Part shown: one piece after another, positions 16,615 to 25,311 of the stretch | Layout: every line of letters starts with the position of its first letter | Numbering within the stretch: the stretch's first letter is position 1 | The notes under the pieces: generated by a model | Database searches by the model: none | Told to the model about the DNA's origin: nothing | The model's input: the letters and a program-made list of their open reading frames with translations, nothing else | Made by a program: the position numbers and the translations under genes | Source: a virus | IMG/VR virus record: IMGVR_UViG_3300047667_000790 | Coordinates: 1-54,300 of that record | Length of the DNA: 54,300 bases | Direction: 5' to 3' (one strand)

Positions 16615-18105
16615 ATGGCTAATAATAAACAACAAAAATTAATGATTCAGGATATGCTATCTTCATTAGATGTGTATGTCCGAACCGCTGGCATTCTACA
16701 ACCAGCATATTTCGATGCAGGTTACGAACCAATTGTAAAATATATCCACGACTACTACGGTAAGTATAAGGCAACTCCCAGCATAGACCAATTGGATGCA
16801 AAATTCGATATAGAATTGGAAGAAACAAAGAAGATAACACGTGATCGGATAGAATATACCTGCGATGAGATAGAAAAGTTCTGCAGAGAAACAGCGGTTA
16901 AAGATGCATTTTATGAATCTCTTCAAGATATTGAAGATGATAATATGTCTATAGTTTTAGAAAGGGTGTCAACAGCTGTAAAAATATCCCTACAAAAAGA
17001 TACGGGTCTTGATGTATATGAAAATCCAGAGGAAACTCTTAACTCACTCATAGAACTATTTACTCCAATCCCAACCGGAATAGAAGGAATAGATGGGCCA
17101 CTTGGTGGTGGGCTAGTTCGTAAGCAATTTACCCTATTCTCTGCCAACTCAGGTGGTGGTAAATCACTTATGTTGGCAAATATAGGCCGCAACTACTCAG
17201 CTAGAGGTCTAAATGTATTATACATAACATTAGAATTGGCTGAAGAGATGGTATATTTAAGAAACGCATCTATCATTTCTGGAATAGATGCTGCCATATG
17301 GAAGAATCACATACCTGAAATTGCAGCAAAGATAATAGAGAGTGATCCGAGGACAGGTGGTGGTTCGTACATCCTTAAACGGTTACCACAACAATCAAAT
17401 GCATCTGACATGAGGGCGTATCTGGCACACTATGAGGCCGAGTACGGGTGTGTGCCAGATGTAATGCTTGTGGACTATATCGACCTAATGGCACCCAACC
17501 GTGGAATCAGCAGTGTTGGTATATTTGAACAGGATAAACAAAAGGCAGAAGAACTAAACGAAATATTCTTTGAGTTTGATATGATTGGAATATCCGCATC
17601 CCAGCAAAATAGAGATGCAATTAGCATAGGAACACCAAACCAATCTATTATTGCAGGTGGTATATCTAAGGTAAATACAGTCGATAATTATATTTCAATA
17701 TTCATGGATGACATTATGCGCCTTGAGGGTATAATGAATATATATTTCCTAAAAACTAGATCTAGCCGTGGGGTTGGTCATTGTTCACTATTAGACTTTA
17801 ACCCATTAAACTTAAGAATTGGTGACCCAAAGGGTAATGTCAATAGGGGTGTTATGCCTGCTGGCCGCAAGGCAACCATATCCAATATACTTGATGATAT
17901 TAATGGAGAAGCAAAGCCTAAGCAACCAACCGACGTAAACATTGACCTTAAGGGGTTACCGGGGCTAGAAGATGATGACACTGCTGGAACGGTTTCTAAT
18001 GCACCAGAAGAGCTATTTGACTCTGTGCCACCAACGTTGCCTAAATCTAAGGTTACTGAAGAAAAGTCTAAGAATTTAATGGAATTGATGACAAGTTTAC
18101 AATAA
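16615..18105 (+). CDS. Replicative DNA helicase (gp41/DnaB-like)
   Basis: 496 residues (T4 gp41: 475). RecA-type helicase core with Walker A SANSGGGKS (residues 176-184), Walker B PDVMLVDYIDLM, and SASQQNRDA and KTRSSRGVGH elements typical of DnaB-family motifs H3/H4. The first 150 residues form the helical N-terminal domain. The hexamer is expected to unwind DNA 5'-3' on the lagging strand with the primase at 53711. It has its own sigma70-type promoter although flanked by late structural genes. The stop overlaps the next ATG (TAATG). Confidence 0.92.
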   Translation: MANNKQQKLMIQDMLSSLDVYVRTAGILQPAYFDAGYEPIVKYIHDYYGKYKATPSIDQLDAKFDIELEETKKITRDRIEYTCDEIEKFCRETAVKDAFYESLQDIEDDNMSIVLERVSTAVKISLQKDTGLDVYENPEETLNSLIELFTPIPTGIEGIDGPLGGGLVRKQFTLFSANSGGGKSLMLANIGRNYSARGLNVLYITLELAEEMVYLRNASIISGIDAAIWKNHIPEIAAKIIESDPRTGGGSYILKRLPQQSNASDMRAYLAHYEAEYGCVPDVMLVDYIDLMAPNRGISSVGIFEQDKQKAEELNEIFFEFDMIGISASQQNRDAISIGTPNQSIIAGGISKVNTVDNYISIFMDDIMRLEGIMNIYFLKTRSSRGVGHCSLLDFNPLNLRIGDPKGNVNRGVMPAGRKATISNILDDINGEAKPKQPTDVNIDLKGLPGLEDDDTAGTVSNAPEELFDSVPPTLPKSKVTEEKSKNLMELMTSLQ

Positions 18106-18398
18106 TGGAGAAAGTTATGATAGAATCGGATAAAGTAAAAACAGTTACTGTTAACGGTGAGGGTGGGAAAGAAGTTACCCTATATCTCCCTGAGATGGAG
18201 ACTGACCCCGTGCTGAAAGATGCAATTGCACAATATGATGAAATTGTATCAGAGGCCACAAATATTGAATTCCAAAGAAATAAGATTAATATTGCACTAT
18301 CAGCAATGAGGTCTAGGGTGTACGAGTGTGCTCTAGACTTTTATAAAAGAACGAGAACCAACACTACTGAGGAGTCAGAAAATGCCGACAATAGTTAA
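18105..18398 (+). CDS. Hypothetical protein, 97 aa
   Basis: Overlaps the helicase stop by one base, so coupled to it. Acidic, with a helical region (residues 40-80). An in-frame ATG at 18117 could be the true start. No family recognised; proximity to the helicase suggests a replication-phase gene. Confidence 0.55.
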   Translation: MEKVMIESDKVKTVTVNGEGGKEVTLYLPEMETDPVLKDAIAQYDEIVSEATNIEFQRNKINIALSAMRSRVYECALDFYKRTRTNTTEESENADNS

Positions 18399-18624
18399 CT
18401 GTGTAAATAGGGCCGATAATGTTGAAATGTGCCCATGCCAACTTAAAATATATAAAGATAATGATTATGATCTTGAATCATGCGGAGATATAGAAAATAT
18501 TCAATGCCTAATTCTAAACTTACCTAGGCTTGTGGATTTTGGTGAAGAGTATGAAAAATATGTAGACTGTAAGAAAGCTGAGATACTTTCATATCATTCT
18601 TGGTATGAACATACCTACGGGTGA
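18382..18624 (+). CDS. Hypothetical Cys-containing protein, 80 aa
   Basis: Overlaps the previous gene by 17 bases. Contains CVNRADNVEMCPCQ near the N-terminus and single Cys later; a zinc site is possible but not canonical. No family recognised. Confidence 0.5.
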   Translation: MPTIVNCVNRADNVEMCPCQLKIYKDNDYDLESCGDIENIQCLILNLPRLVDFGEEYEKYVDCKKAEILSYHSWYEHTYG

Positions 18625-18642
18625 CATAAAGGATTGCTATAG

Positions 18643-18650
18643 TATAAATA
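18643..18650 (+). promoter_or_regulatory. T4-type late promoter for terminase small subunit
   Basis: Exact TATAAATA 28 bases before ATG 18679. Confidence 0.65.
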
Positions 18651-18678
18651 CCAATACAAACACAGTTAAGGTATTTAA

Positions 18679-19134
18679 ATGAGCAATAATGATAATAAGG
18701 TTACCAAAGTAATTGATCACCCATTGGAAGAGTTCTTTGGTATTGAACGGGGTTCAACTGAAGTCCAAGTATTCGAACGTAAGAATGAAGCTGTTAAATC
18801 AGAATATTACGATGATAAGGACAAAGAGATAGATGATCAGTTTCAGGAAATTTATGATAGTGCTATGGATGGCTACGATGAGCTTGCAGAGGAGCTTCAT
18901 AAGGTTGAGGGCAGATACAAGGCTCGTGTAGGTGAAGTGTCTGTACAGCATCTGAACGCAGCATTAAACGCAGCATCACATAAAGCAAGACTAAAGGAAC
19001 ATAAAGATAAATTGGAATCTAAATTAAAATCTGGACCATCAAGTGTAACAACTAATAACACCTTAGTGGTGGACGATAGAAGTGCGCTATTAGAACAGTT
19101 GCGAAAAAGCATGGCTGGTGGTTCAGATGAGTAG
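18679..19134 (+). CDS. Terminase small subunit (gp16-like)
   Basis: 151 residues (T4 gp16: 164). Shares the T4 plan: a short N-terminal segment with PLEEFFGI, an acidic EYYDDKDKEIDDQF segment, a long two-helix coiled-coil core, a KARLKEHKDKLE region, then a Thr/Asn-rich stretch and a DRSALLEQLRKSM tail, like the gp16 tail. Late promoter upstream and the large subunit three genes downstream. The protein recognises DNA and stimulates packaging by the large subunit. Overlaps the next gene by 8 bases. Confidence 0.7.
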   Translation: MSNNDNKVTKVIDHPLEEFFGIERGSTEVQVFERKNEAVKSEYYDDKDKEIDDQFQEIYDSAMDGYDELAEELHKVEGRYKARVGEVSVQHLNAALNAASHKARLKEHKDKLESKLKSGPSSVTTNNTLVVDDRSALLEQLRKSMAGGSDE

Positions 19135-20212
19135 TTTCCTAACAGAGGGGCGTAAACCAGAAACACAAGGTGTTCGTAATGAAGTTGCAAACTTTGTTTT
19201 GGCTTATTGCATAACAGCAATGTTTTTAATAAAGAACCAAAACAATGAATTAAAGCCCATACACTTTTTTACTTTAGCACATGACTATTTTGGTAAGGGT
19301 AAAAAAAGTGTAAACTTTAATAGTATGGAAAGTGCATCATCAACCTACGACCAAATAACCTTGCGTGCTCCAGTTTCAGAAGAAGCAAGGAAGTTTATAA
19401 ACGAAAAGATATTATCAAATGAAGAACAAGAATACCACATGGTTAGGTCAATAATCAAATATTTAAATGAAGACCCTAACTTTAATAACTTGGTAGCAAC
19501 TACAACTAACAATGGAATAATAAATCATATTGTAATCGACATAGATAATCTGTCAACATCAGGAGCATCTAGTAGTATACTAATTGATAATGCTAATGTT
19601 AATGTTACAAGTACATTAATACCAGTATATGACTTCTCAAATAAGATAGGTGGTATTGGTCAGAAAGAACTGGCAAAGGATTATGGCTATGAATGCCAAC
19701 GAACATTCCTAGAATCAATGTTTGGTATTGACTTAGGGCATGATTCTGGTGTATACTATCAAGCAGCGCACAATAACGGGAAACCTAGTGTAGCTTCTAT
19801 GGAAGCAGCAACTAGGCAAATGTATGATGAGTTTTGTAAGAAACTTAATAGCGGTTTGAGTGGAGCATATGACTCGGCACTTACTGATTTTAAACAAAAC
19901 TTATTATCGTGTATGGTTGATAAGTGTTATGGTACGGGTGACATGAGCGATGCATCCTGTTTATTGTTAAGTAATGATAAGGTTGGGTATGAAAGCTTTG
20001 TACCGTCACAGCTAATTAAATCATTATATAGCGGTACATTGCAAGCGAAATGTCCAAGTCATATCAACCCATCCATACGAATATGCGATGGTGATAAGAA
20101 CGAACTATTTCAATTGCGTTTTAAGAAAGAGAAATATAAGGACAATATAACAGGGTATCGTTATAAGATGTACTTTACACCGTCGAAGGTGGGGAAATAT
20201 TTTACTAACTAA
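19127..20212 (+). CDS. Hypothetical protein, 361 aa
   Basis: ATG 19127 lies inside the last codons of the gp16-like gene (ATGAGTAG), so translation is probably coupled; this start is preferred to a GTG at 19118. Mixed alpha/beta protein with SNPS-like features not recognised; a QMYDEFCKKLNSG helix and KCPSHINPSIRICDGD lie in the C-terminal third. No family recognised. Position between terminase genes suggests a late role. Confidence 0.6.
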   Translation: MSSFLTEGRKPETQGVRNEVANFVLAYCITAMFLIKNQNNELKPIHFFTLAHDYFGKGKKSVNFNSMESASSTYDQITLRAPVSEEARKFINEKILSNEEQEYHMVRSIIKYLNEDPNFNNLVATTTNNGIINHIVIDIDNLSTSGASSSILIDNANVNVTSTLIPVYDFSNKIGGIGQKELAKDYGYECQRTFLESMFGIDLGHDSGVYYQAAHNNGKPSVASMEAATRQMYDEFCKKLNSGLSGAYDSALTDFKQNLLSCMVDKCYGTGDMSDASCLLLSNDKVGYESFVPSQLIKSLYSGTLQAKCPSHINPSIRICDGDKNELFQLRFKKEKYKDNITGYRYKMYFTPSKVGKYFTN

Positions 20213-20223
20213 AGGGAATATAG

Positions 20224-21924
20224 ATGAGCAATAGTGACGACAACAGTAACACGGCTTTTATAGCCAAGTACAAAGCAGCAATAAAGGCAAAATTAAATAG
20301 GCAGGAATTCGCAGCGTATCTTGGGATTAAACCAGATAGTGTTATACGTCGAAGACTAAGCATATATACCGCAACTGGCCTAGACTTGCCACTACTTGAA
20401 AACTGTGTAGATTTTGATGATACTGTTGCTATTGGCGTAGTTAAGGTTGAAAAATTCGAAGAGTTTTATAAGGATATCCTTTATAAGGATTCTGGCCCAG
20501 AAACTATTGATTTAACTTCATCATCAGATAAAAAAATATACATTATAACTGCTGCTCAAAATGCAACACCAATACACGAACCATTCTTTGCTGCATTGTT
20601 AAAGTATTGTGAATTGCGCGATGCCGAGTTGATGGTTATCCCCTATCGTTATAAAAACCCAACGTCTTTATGGTCAGATACTAATAAGGGCGGTGAGTGG
20701 TGGTTTTCATCATTGGAACCTTACCTTGTAGACACTAAAGTTAAGATCACTAAATCTCTACAAATGTTGGGTCAGATTAAAACACAACCAACAGCGGTAA
20801 CCCCACTTTCAGGGTTCGACGCATTCACTGGTTCTGACTCTGCAATTTTAGGTCACCCTAAGGTTCAGTTAAAAACTATTGCTACCCCAAGCAAACAAAT
20901 GCCAAAAATTCTAACTACAACTGGTGCATGTACTGTTGAAAACTATACGGACAGTAAAGCTGGCCATAAAGGTAGGTTCCACCATAACATAAGTGCATTG
21001 GTTGTGGAAGTGGATGGTGATAAGTTCCACCTGCGCCACGTACATGGCGAAGACGACGGTTCTTTCTATGATCTCCAGTATCACTATACCCCAAGGGGAA
21101 GAAGCCTCTACGGGCGTGTAGCAGCGTTTGTACCGGGAGACATCCATGCCGAATTTGTGGATAAGTCTGTAGAGAGGGCAATGTTTGGTGAGGGTTCTAT
21201 CTGTGATGTGTTAAACCCTGAAACTATAGCATACCATGACATTGAAGATTTCTATAGAAGAAACCACCACCATAATGGTAATGATGTAATTGCATTTGGA
21301 AAACACCATTACGGTAGAAATAATGTAGAAGAAGGTTTACAGATGTCTGCCGACTTTATCGATAGGAATGCACGACCAGATACCATGAACCTTATTGTTA
21401 GGGCAAACCACGATGAGGCATTTGATCGGTGGTTGGCTGATGCAGACCCAAAATATGATCCAGAAAACGCAAGGTTTTATTATTATATGAAATTCCACCA
21501 GTTGGATAGTGTAGCTATGACCGATACAGGCTTCTCATACATAGATGCGTTTGAATTCTGGTGTAACAATCCACTAGACCAACTTGGAATACAAAAGAAC
21601 GATAACGTTGTATTTTTAAAGCGAGATGAAAGCTTTGTAGTCGCTGGCATTGAGATTGGGTTTCACGGTGATAAGGGTATAAATGGTAGTCGTGGTAGTG
21701 CACAAGCATTTTCCAAAATTGGACCTAAGACTATTATTGGACATAGCCACTCACCATCCATCACTGAGGGGTGCTATCAGGTTGGGTTAAGTGCACAGAT
21801 TAATTTGGAATATGCAAGTGGCCCATCAAGTTGGTTGCATTCACATTGTGTGGTGTATCCCAATGGCTCACGAGTATTATTAAACGTCATAGATGGTGAT
21901 TGGCGTGGAATTTATGATGAGTAG
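20224..21924 (+). CDS. Metallophosphoesterase with N-terminal HTH, T5 A1-like
   Basis: 566 residues. The five metal-binding motifs of the calcineurin-like phosphoesterase fold can be seen in order: GDIH (305-308), HDIED (338-342), ANHDE (394-398), FHGD (480-483) and GHSHS (506-510). Residues 20-48 look like a helix-turn-helix (RQEFAAYLGIKPDSVIRRR). Size and architecture recall the T5 A1 protein (about 556 aa), which is needed for host DNA breakdown; that relation is from memory and should be checked. A DNA-directed nuclease or phosphatase role is inference. Sits between the terminase genes. Confidence 0.75.
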   Translation: MSNSDDNSNTAFIAKYKAAIKAKLNRQEFAAYLGIKPDSVIRRRLSIYTATGLDLPLLENCVDFDDTVAIGVVKVEKFEEFYKDILYKDSGPETIDLTSSSDKKIYIITAAQNATPIHEPFFAALLKYCELRDAELMVIPYRYKNPTSLWSDTNKGGEWWFSSLEPYLVDTKVKITKSLQMLGQIKTQPTAVTPLSGFDAFTGSDSAILGHPKVQLKTIATPSKQMPKILTTTGACTVENYTDSKAGHKGRFHHNISALVVEVDGDKFHLRHVHGEDDGSFYDLQYHYTPRGRSLYGRVAAFVPGDIHAEFVDKSVERAMFGEGSICDVLNPETIAYHDIEDFYRRNHHHNGNDVIAFGKHHYGRNNVEEGLQMSADFIDRNARPDTMNLIVRANHDEAFDRWLADADPKYDPENARFYYYMKFHQLDSVAMTDTGFSYIDAFEFWCNNPLDQLGIQKNDNVVFLKRDESFVVAGIEIGFHGDKGINGSRGSAQAFSKIGPKTIIGHSHSPSITEGCYQVGLSAQINLEYASGPSSWLHSHCVVYPNGSRVLLNVIDGDWRGIYDE

Positions 21925-21943
21925 TTCGCACTAATATACATCA

Positions 21944-21951
21944 TATAAATA
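21944..21951 (+). promoter_or_regulatory. T4-type late promoter for terminase large subunit
   Basis: Exact TATAAATA 22 bases before ATG 21974. Confidence 0.65.
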
Positions 21952-21973
21952 CTATGTATCGAGGATATGTAGT

Positions 21974-23515
21974 ATGCGCAGAGGTAACCCCAATCTTAAA
22001 AAAGCCCACCAGACAATGGAGGTTACCTATGAGCAGATAGAAGAGTTAAAGAAGTGTATGCGAGATCCTAAGTACTTCATTAGGAGGTACATATACATAA
22101 GCCACCCGGTACAAGGTCGTATAAAGTTTAATTTATATGATTACCAAGAAGATTTAATAGATTCTTACCATAACAATCGATTTAATGTTGTGTTATCAGC
22201 ACGCCAAACGGGAAAGACTGAAACTTCATGTGCTTACATTCTATGGTACACTATATTTAACTCAGATAAAACCGTACTTGTAGTATCTAAGGATGCGGAT
22301 GCTGCAAAGGAAATCATTAAAAAGATACAGGGTATGTATGAAGAGCTTCCACTATGGCTTAAGCCCGGAATACAAGATGATGACTGGAATAAGCACAATG
22401 CTGCATTTGATAACAATTCAAGAATAGTAGCTAGAACAACCACACCTACTTCTGGTCGTGGTCTAGCTATTTCCCTATTATACTGTGATGAGCTTGCGTT
22501 TGTTAAGCCTTATATTCAAAATGAATTCTGGGATTCAGTATTCCCAACACTGTCTACTGGTGGTTCTTGTATTGTTACATCAACACCAAACGGTGATACA
22601 AACTTGTATGCTACAATATGGCGTGGTGGTGAGGCAGAGACTAATGGCTTTAAAGCATCTAGGATATACTGGGATCAACCGCCGGGACGAGATGAAGAAT
22701 TTAAAGAGGATATGATATCTAAACTTGGGGAAAGGAAGTGGCTTCAGGAATTTGAATGTGAATTCATATCATCTGACAACTCACTGTTCGATACTAGGAT
22801 AATTCAGATAGAACAGAAGCGATTTGAAAATATGAAACCAGCATTTTCAATGAACGGTGAGCAAGATTTCTTTAAACCATTGTCACAAGATATGATATAC
22901 TTAGTTGGTGTTGACCCATCTACCGGCAACGGAAATGATTTCTCAACAATTGAGGTATTTGAATTTCCATCTATGCAACAGGTTATGGAATTCAGGTCAA
23001 ATACCGTAAGTGAGGTTGTATTATACTCACATCTAAAGAAAGTGATAGGGTTCTTGGAAAAGTATTCTAATGATGTTTACTTCAGTGTAGAGTCAAATGG
23101 TGTAGGTAGGGCACTGATAGCATTATACATGCAGGATGAGGCACCACCAATGTACGCACACTTTATGAGTGAAGCTGGTAAGAATAAGATGGGTTACACT
23201 ACCACCAATACGTCTAAAAAAGATTGTGCTATAAGATTTAAGAATATGTTTGAGCGTAGGGAGATGACTATATACTCACAAATCCTGTATAATGAAATGA
23301 AGGCGTATATCCGCAAGGGGGAAGGGTTTGAGGCCCAAACGGGAGCAACTGATGACTGTATATCAGCAGTGTACGTTGTAATGCGTATGCTGGATGAGAT
23401 TGCACTGTATGACCCCAGAGCATATGACAAATTATATAGGTTTTCAGAGCAGGCAGCGGGTGATGAATGGTATACCGAAGACAATAATGCACCAATACCC
23501 GGTGGAATGTTTTAA
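21974..23515 (+). CDS. Terminase large subunit (gp17-like)
   Basis: 513 residues (T4 gp17: 610). ATPase domain: Walker A SARQTGKT (75-82) and Walker B LLYCDELAF; coupling motif region IVTSTPNGD. Nuclease domain: VGVDPSTGNGNDFSTIEVF, SVESNGVG and ATDDCISAVYVV give the RNase H-like acidic residues. It pumps DNA into the prohead and cuts the concatemer. Shorter than T4 gp17 mainly at the N-terminus. Has its own late promoter. Confidence 0.95.
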   Translation: MRRGNPNLKKAHQTMEVTYEQIEELKKCMRDPKYFIRRYIYISHPVQGRIKFNLYDYQEDLIDSYHNNRFNVVLSARQTGKTETSCAYILWYTIFNSDKTVLVVSKDADAAKEIIKKIQGMYEELPLWLKPGIQDDDWNKHNAAFDNNSRIVARTTTPTSGRGLAISLLYCDELAFVKPYIQNEFWDSVFPTLSTGGSCIVTSTPNGDTNLYATIWRGGEAETNGFKASRIYWDQPPGRDEEFKEDMISKLGERKWLQEFECEFISSDNSLFDTRIIQIEQKRFENMKPAFSMNGEQDFFKPLSQDMIYLVGVDPSTGNGNDFSTIEVFEFPSMQQVMEFRSNTVSEVVLYSHLKKVIGFLEKYSNDVYFSVESNGVGRALIALYMQDEAPPMYAHFMSEAGKNKMGYTTTNTSKKDCAIRFKNMFERREMTIYSQILYNEMKAYIRKGEGFEAQTGATDDCISAVYVVMRMLDEIALYDPRAYDKLYRFSEQAAGDEWYTEDNNAPIPGGMF

Positions 23516-23519
23516 GTTT

Positions 23520-23527
23520 GATAAATA
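23520..23527 (+). promoter_or_regulatory. Weak late-promoter-like site (GATAAATA), possibly leaderless
   Basis: GATAAATA ends 5 bases before ATG 23533. With T4 spacing (+1 six bases after the box) the transcript would begin at the A of the ATG. Confidence 0.3.
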
Positions 23528-23532
23528 CAGTA

Positions 23533-24060
23533 ATGTGTGATATAATAATACAAGATAGTACATTGATTGAAGCAACTTTAAGTGATTTGCATAACAACAC
23601 TGTTAGCAATTTTGATACTCCACGACAGACAACTGCCGGTAGAGTACAAGTAACTCAAAAGATTTTCAATGCAATGCCAAGAAATTCTATAGTAGGGGTG
23701 ACCGCTAAGACTCGCTCCAGTGCTAAAGAATACGTAACTCGTATGTTGTTTTCTAACATTGAGTACGTAGAAGAGGAAGGTGTAGACACATCTACATTTA
23801 CTTCTGCTGATGGTACTGACTATGTAGTTGGTGCTATGGGTTATCGAGATAACGATGTTAAGGTTGGATGTAACTGTCTTGACTTTTATTATCGTTTTGC
23901 TGTATGGAATAGCAAAGAGGGTAGTCTGCTGGGAAGCGTACCACCACCCTATGTTAAGAAAACAGATAGCGAACCAGCCAACCCCAATCAAGTGTCGGGG
24001 ATGTGCAAACATCTTATCGCACTGACGGATGAGCTAAAAAGAGAAAGATTCTTAAAGTAA
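23533..24060 (+). CDS. SWIM-type zinc-finger protein
   Basis: 175 residues from ATG 23533; a TTG at 23518 directly after the terminase stop is an alternative. Residues 113-160 contain C113-x-C115 (GCNCLDFYYRFAVW) and MC158KH160, the CxCx(n)CxH zinc pattern of SWIM domains, which bind DNA or proteins. Similar proteins with this motif occur near packaging or head genes of large myoviruses, from memory. No ribosome site is evident. Precise function unknown. Confidence 0.6.
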   Translation: MCDIIIQDSTLIEATLSDLHNNTVSNFDTPRQTTAGRVQVTQKIFNAMPRNSIVGVTAKTRSSAKEYVTRMLFSNIEYVEEEGVDTSTFTSADGTDYVVGAMGYRDNDVKVGCNCLDFYYRFAVWNSKEGSLLGSVPPPYVKKTDSEPANPNQVSGMCKHLIALTDELKRERFLK

Positions 24061-24072
24061 TCATTTAAAGTG

Positions 24073-24100
24073 TTGATAATTATAAGGAGCATCGTATAAT
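24073..24100 (+). promoter_or_regulatory. Sigma70-type promoter of the gp32 gene
   Basis: TTGATA (24073-24078), 16-base spacer, TATAAT (24095-24100). Transcription would start near 24107, giving a leader of about 90 bases that contains the four 10-bp repeats. Confidence 0.7.
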
Positions 24101-24128
24101 GACCCCATTACCGATATCCTTCAAGATA

Positions 24129-24168
24129 TATAAAGTAATATAAAGTAATATAAAGTAATATAAAGTAA
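24129..24168 (+). repeat. Four tandem TATAAAGTAA repeats in the gp32 leader
   Basis: Four exact, contiguous 10-bp copies end 27 bases before the gp32 ATG, the ribosome site (ATAAGGAGAAG) lying in between. In RNA they give an unstructured A/U-rich stretch. In T4, gp32 represses its own translation by cooperative binding to an unstructured A/U-rich leader, so this is a good candidate operator. Confidence 0.7.
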
Positions 24169-24195
24169 ACTAAGAAACCTATAAGGAGAAGTAAG

Positions 24196-25230
24196 ATGGC
24201 AAGACGTTCATTAAAAGATCTACGTGAGCACATTAGTAAATCTGCAAATAATGGCAACAACACAGGTGGGCAATTCTATCCACACTGGAAACTACCAAAG
24301 GATGGCGAAACCAGAATTCGGATCACAGAAGATCCTGATGAAGAGAACCCGTTCATTGCGTACATTGAATACATGGAACACAAACTTGAAGTTGACACTG
24401 ATCGTGCAAACGCTGAAAGTGATTGGATTAGAGTACCATGTATTAAAAACTTGGGTAAAAACCACAACTGTCCACTATGTGAACATTCAAGCAAGCTGTA
24501 TAAGGCAAAAGATGAGGATGCTGGTAAGTACTTTTACCGCGAATTATTTGCTCTTCTTCGTGGTGTTGTTGTAGAAGATGGCCTTGAGTATGCAGAAGGT
24601 GAAGAAACTCAAACGGGTAAAGAGCTAGTATTCAAATTCAGCTACCAGTTGAGCAATGCACTTAAAAGCGAGATGGGAAAGCTAGATGATGACGATATGT
24701 TTTGGGATTTGGAAGAAGGCATAGACTTTATTATCCAAAAGAAAATGGTTAAGGGTAAAGGCGATAAGGAATATGGGAAGTATGACGTTGGTAGCAGCTT
24801 TGCTAGACGACCAAGTGACGTTTCTCAATATAAGGATGCTGTTACTGATCAACCATTGTCGGCTCTTATCCCAGAAATCCCATCATATGATGAGGCAGCT
24901 GCTGCACTAGCTAGACACTTTAAGTTTAAGTCTGGTGGTGCTGGCCAATCATCTGGCGATGACGATGACGATAACTCAACCAGCGAAGACGAATTGATGG
25001 CACAAATCAACCGTAAGCGCCGGGATAAGAAGAAAGTTGTAGAAGAGGAAGCACCCGTGAAGGCTGCTAAATCTAAAGTGGTCGAAGACGAGAAAGATGA
25101 AGAGGATTTTGATGACATCCCTTTTGATAAAGAAGATGCTGATGATTCCGATGACAGCATTTTAGATTCTCTTCGTGACGATGACGATGATGATGACGAT
25201 GATGATATCCTTTCTCAACTGAAAGGGTAA
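24196..25230 (+). CDS. Single-stranded DNA-binding protein (gp32-like)
   Basis: 344 residues (T4 gp32: 301). N-terminal basic LAST-like start (ARRSLKDLREH), an OB-fold core with the zinc site C82...H90-N-C92-P-L-C95 as in T4 gp32, then a long charged linker and a very acidic C-terminus (nine successive Asp followed by ILSQLKG), the segment that in T4 contacts other replisome proteins. The acidic tail is encoded by a GAT/GAC run at 25177-25206 that could slip. Coats single-stranded DNA in replication and recombination. Own sigma70-type promoter and repeat leader. Confidence 0.9.
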   Translation: MARRSLKDLREHISKSANNGNNTGGQFYPHWKLPKDGETRIRITEDPDEENPFIAYIEYMEHKLEVDTDRANAESDWIRVPCIKNLGKNHNCPLCEHSSKLYKAKDEDAGKYFYRELFALLRGVVVEDGLEYAEGEETQTGKELVFKFSYQLSNALKSEMGKLDDDDMFWDLEEGIDFIIQKKMVKGKGDKEYGKYDVGSSFARRPSDVSQYKDAVTDQPLSALIPEIPSYDEAAAALARHFKFKSGGAGQSSGDDDDDNSTSEDELMAQINRKRRDKKKVVEEEAPVKAAKSKVVEDEKDEEDFDDIPFDKEDADDSDDSILDSLRDDDDDDDDDDILSQLKG

Positions 25231-25250
25231 AATCTAGTCGGAAACCATAT

Positions 25251-25273
25251 GGGTGTGGTGTAAAAGCCACACT
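25251..25273 (+). other. Hairpin between gp32 and uvsX genes
   Basis: GGGTGTGG and CCACACTC pair over 8 bp (one G-T) around an 8-base loop. No T-tract follows, so it is more likely an mRNA-stabilising or processing hairpin, or a weak attenuator, than a standard terminator. Confidence 0.45.
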
Positions 25274-25311
25274 CATTCTATATCATAAATCTTATAAGGA
25301 GAATAATACTA

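Noticed and set aside
24099-24143. 14-codon frame with AAGGAGC upstream, running into the gp32 leader repeats
   Set aside because: The ATG overlaps the -10 box of the gp32 promoter, so it would not be on that transcript; chance is likely.
24129-24168. Tandem repeats as a CRISPR array or origin iterons
   Set aside because: No spacers between copies, so not CRISPR; iterons are possible but the position between promoter and ribosome site favours an RNA role.
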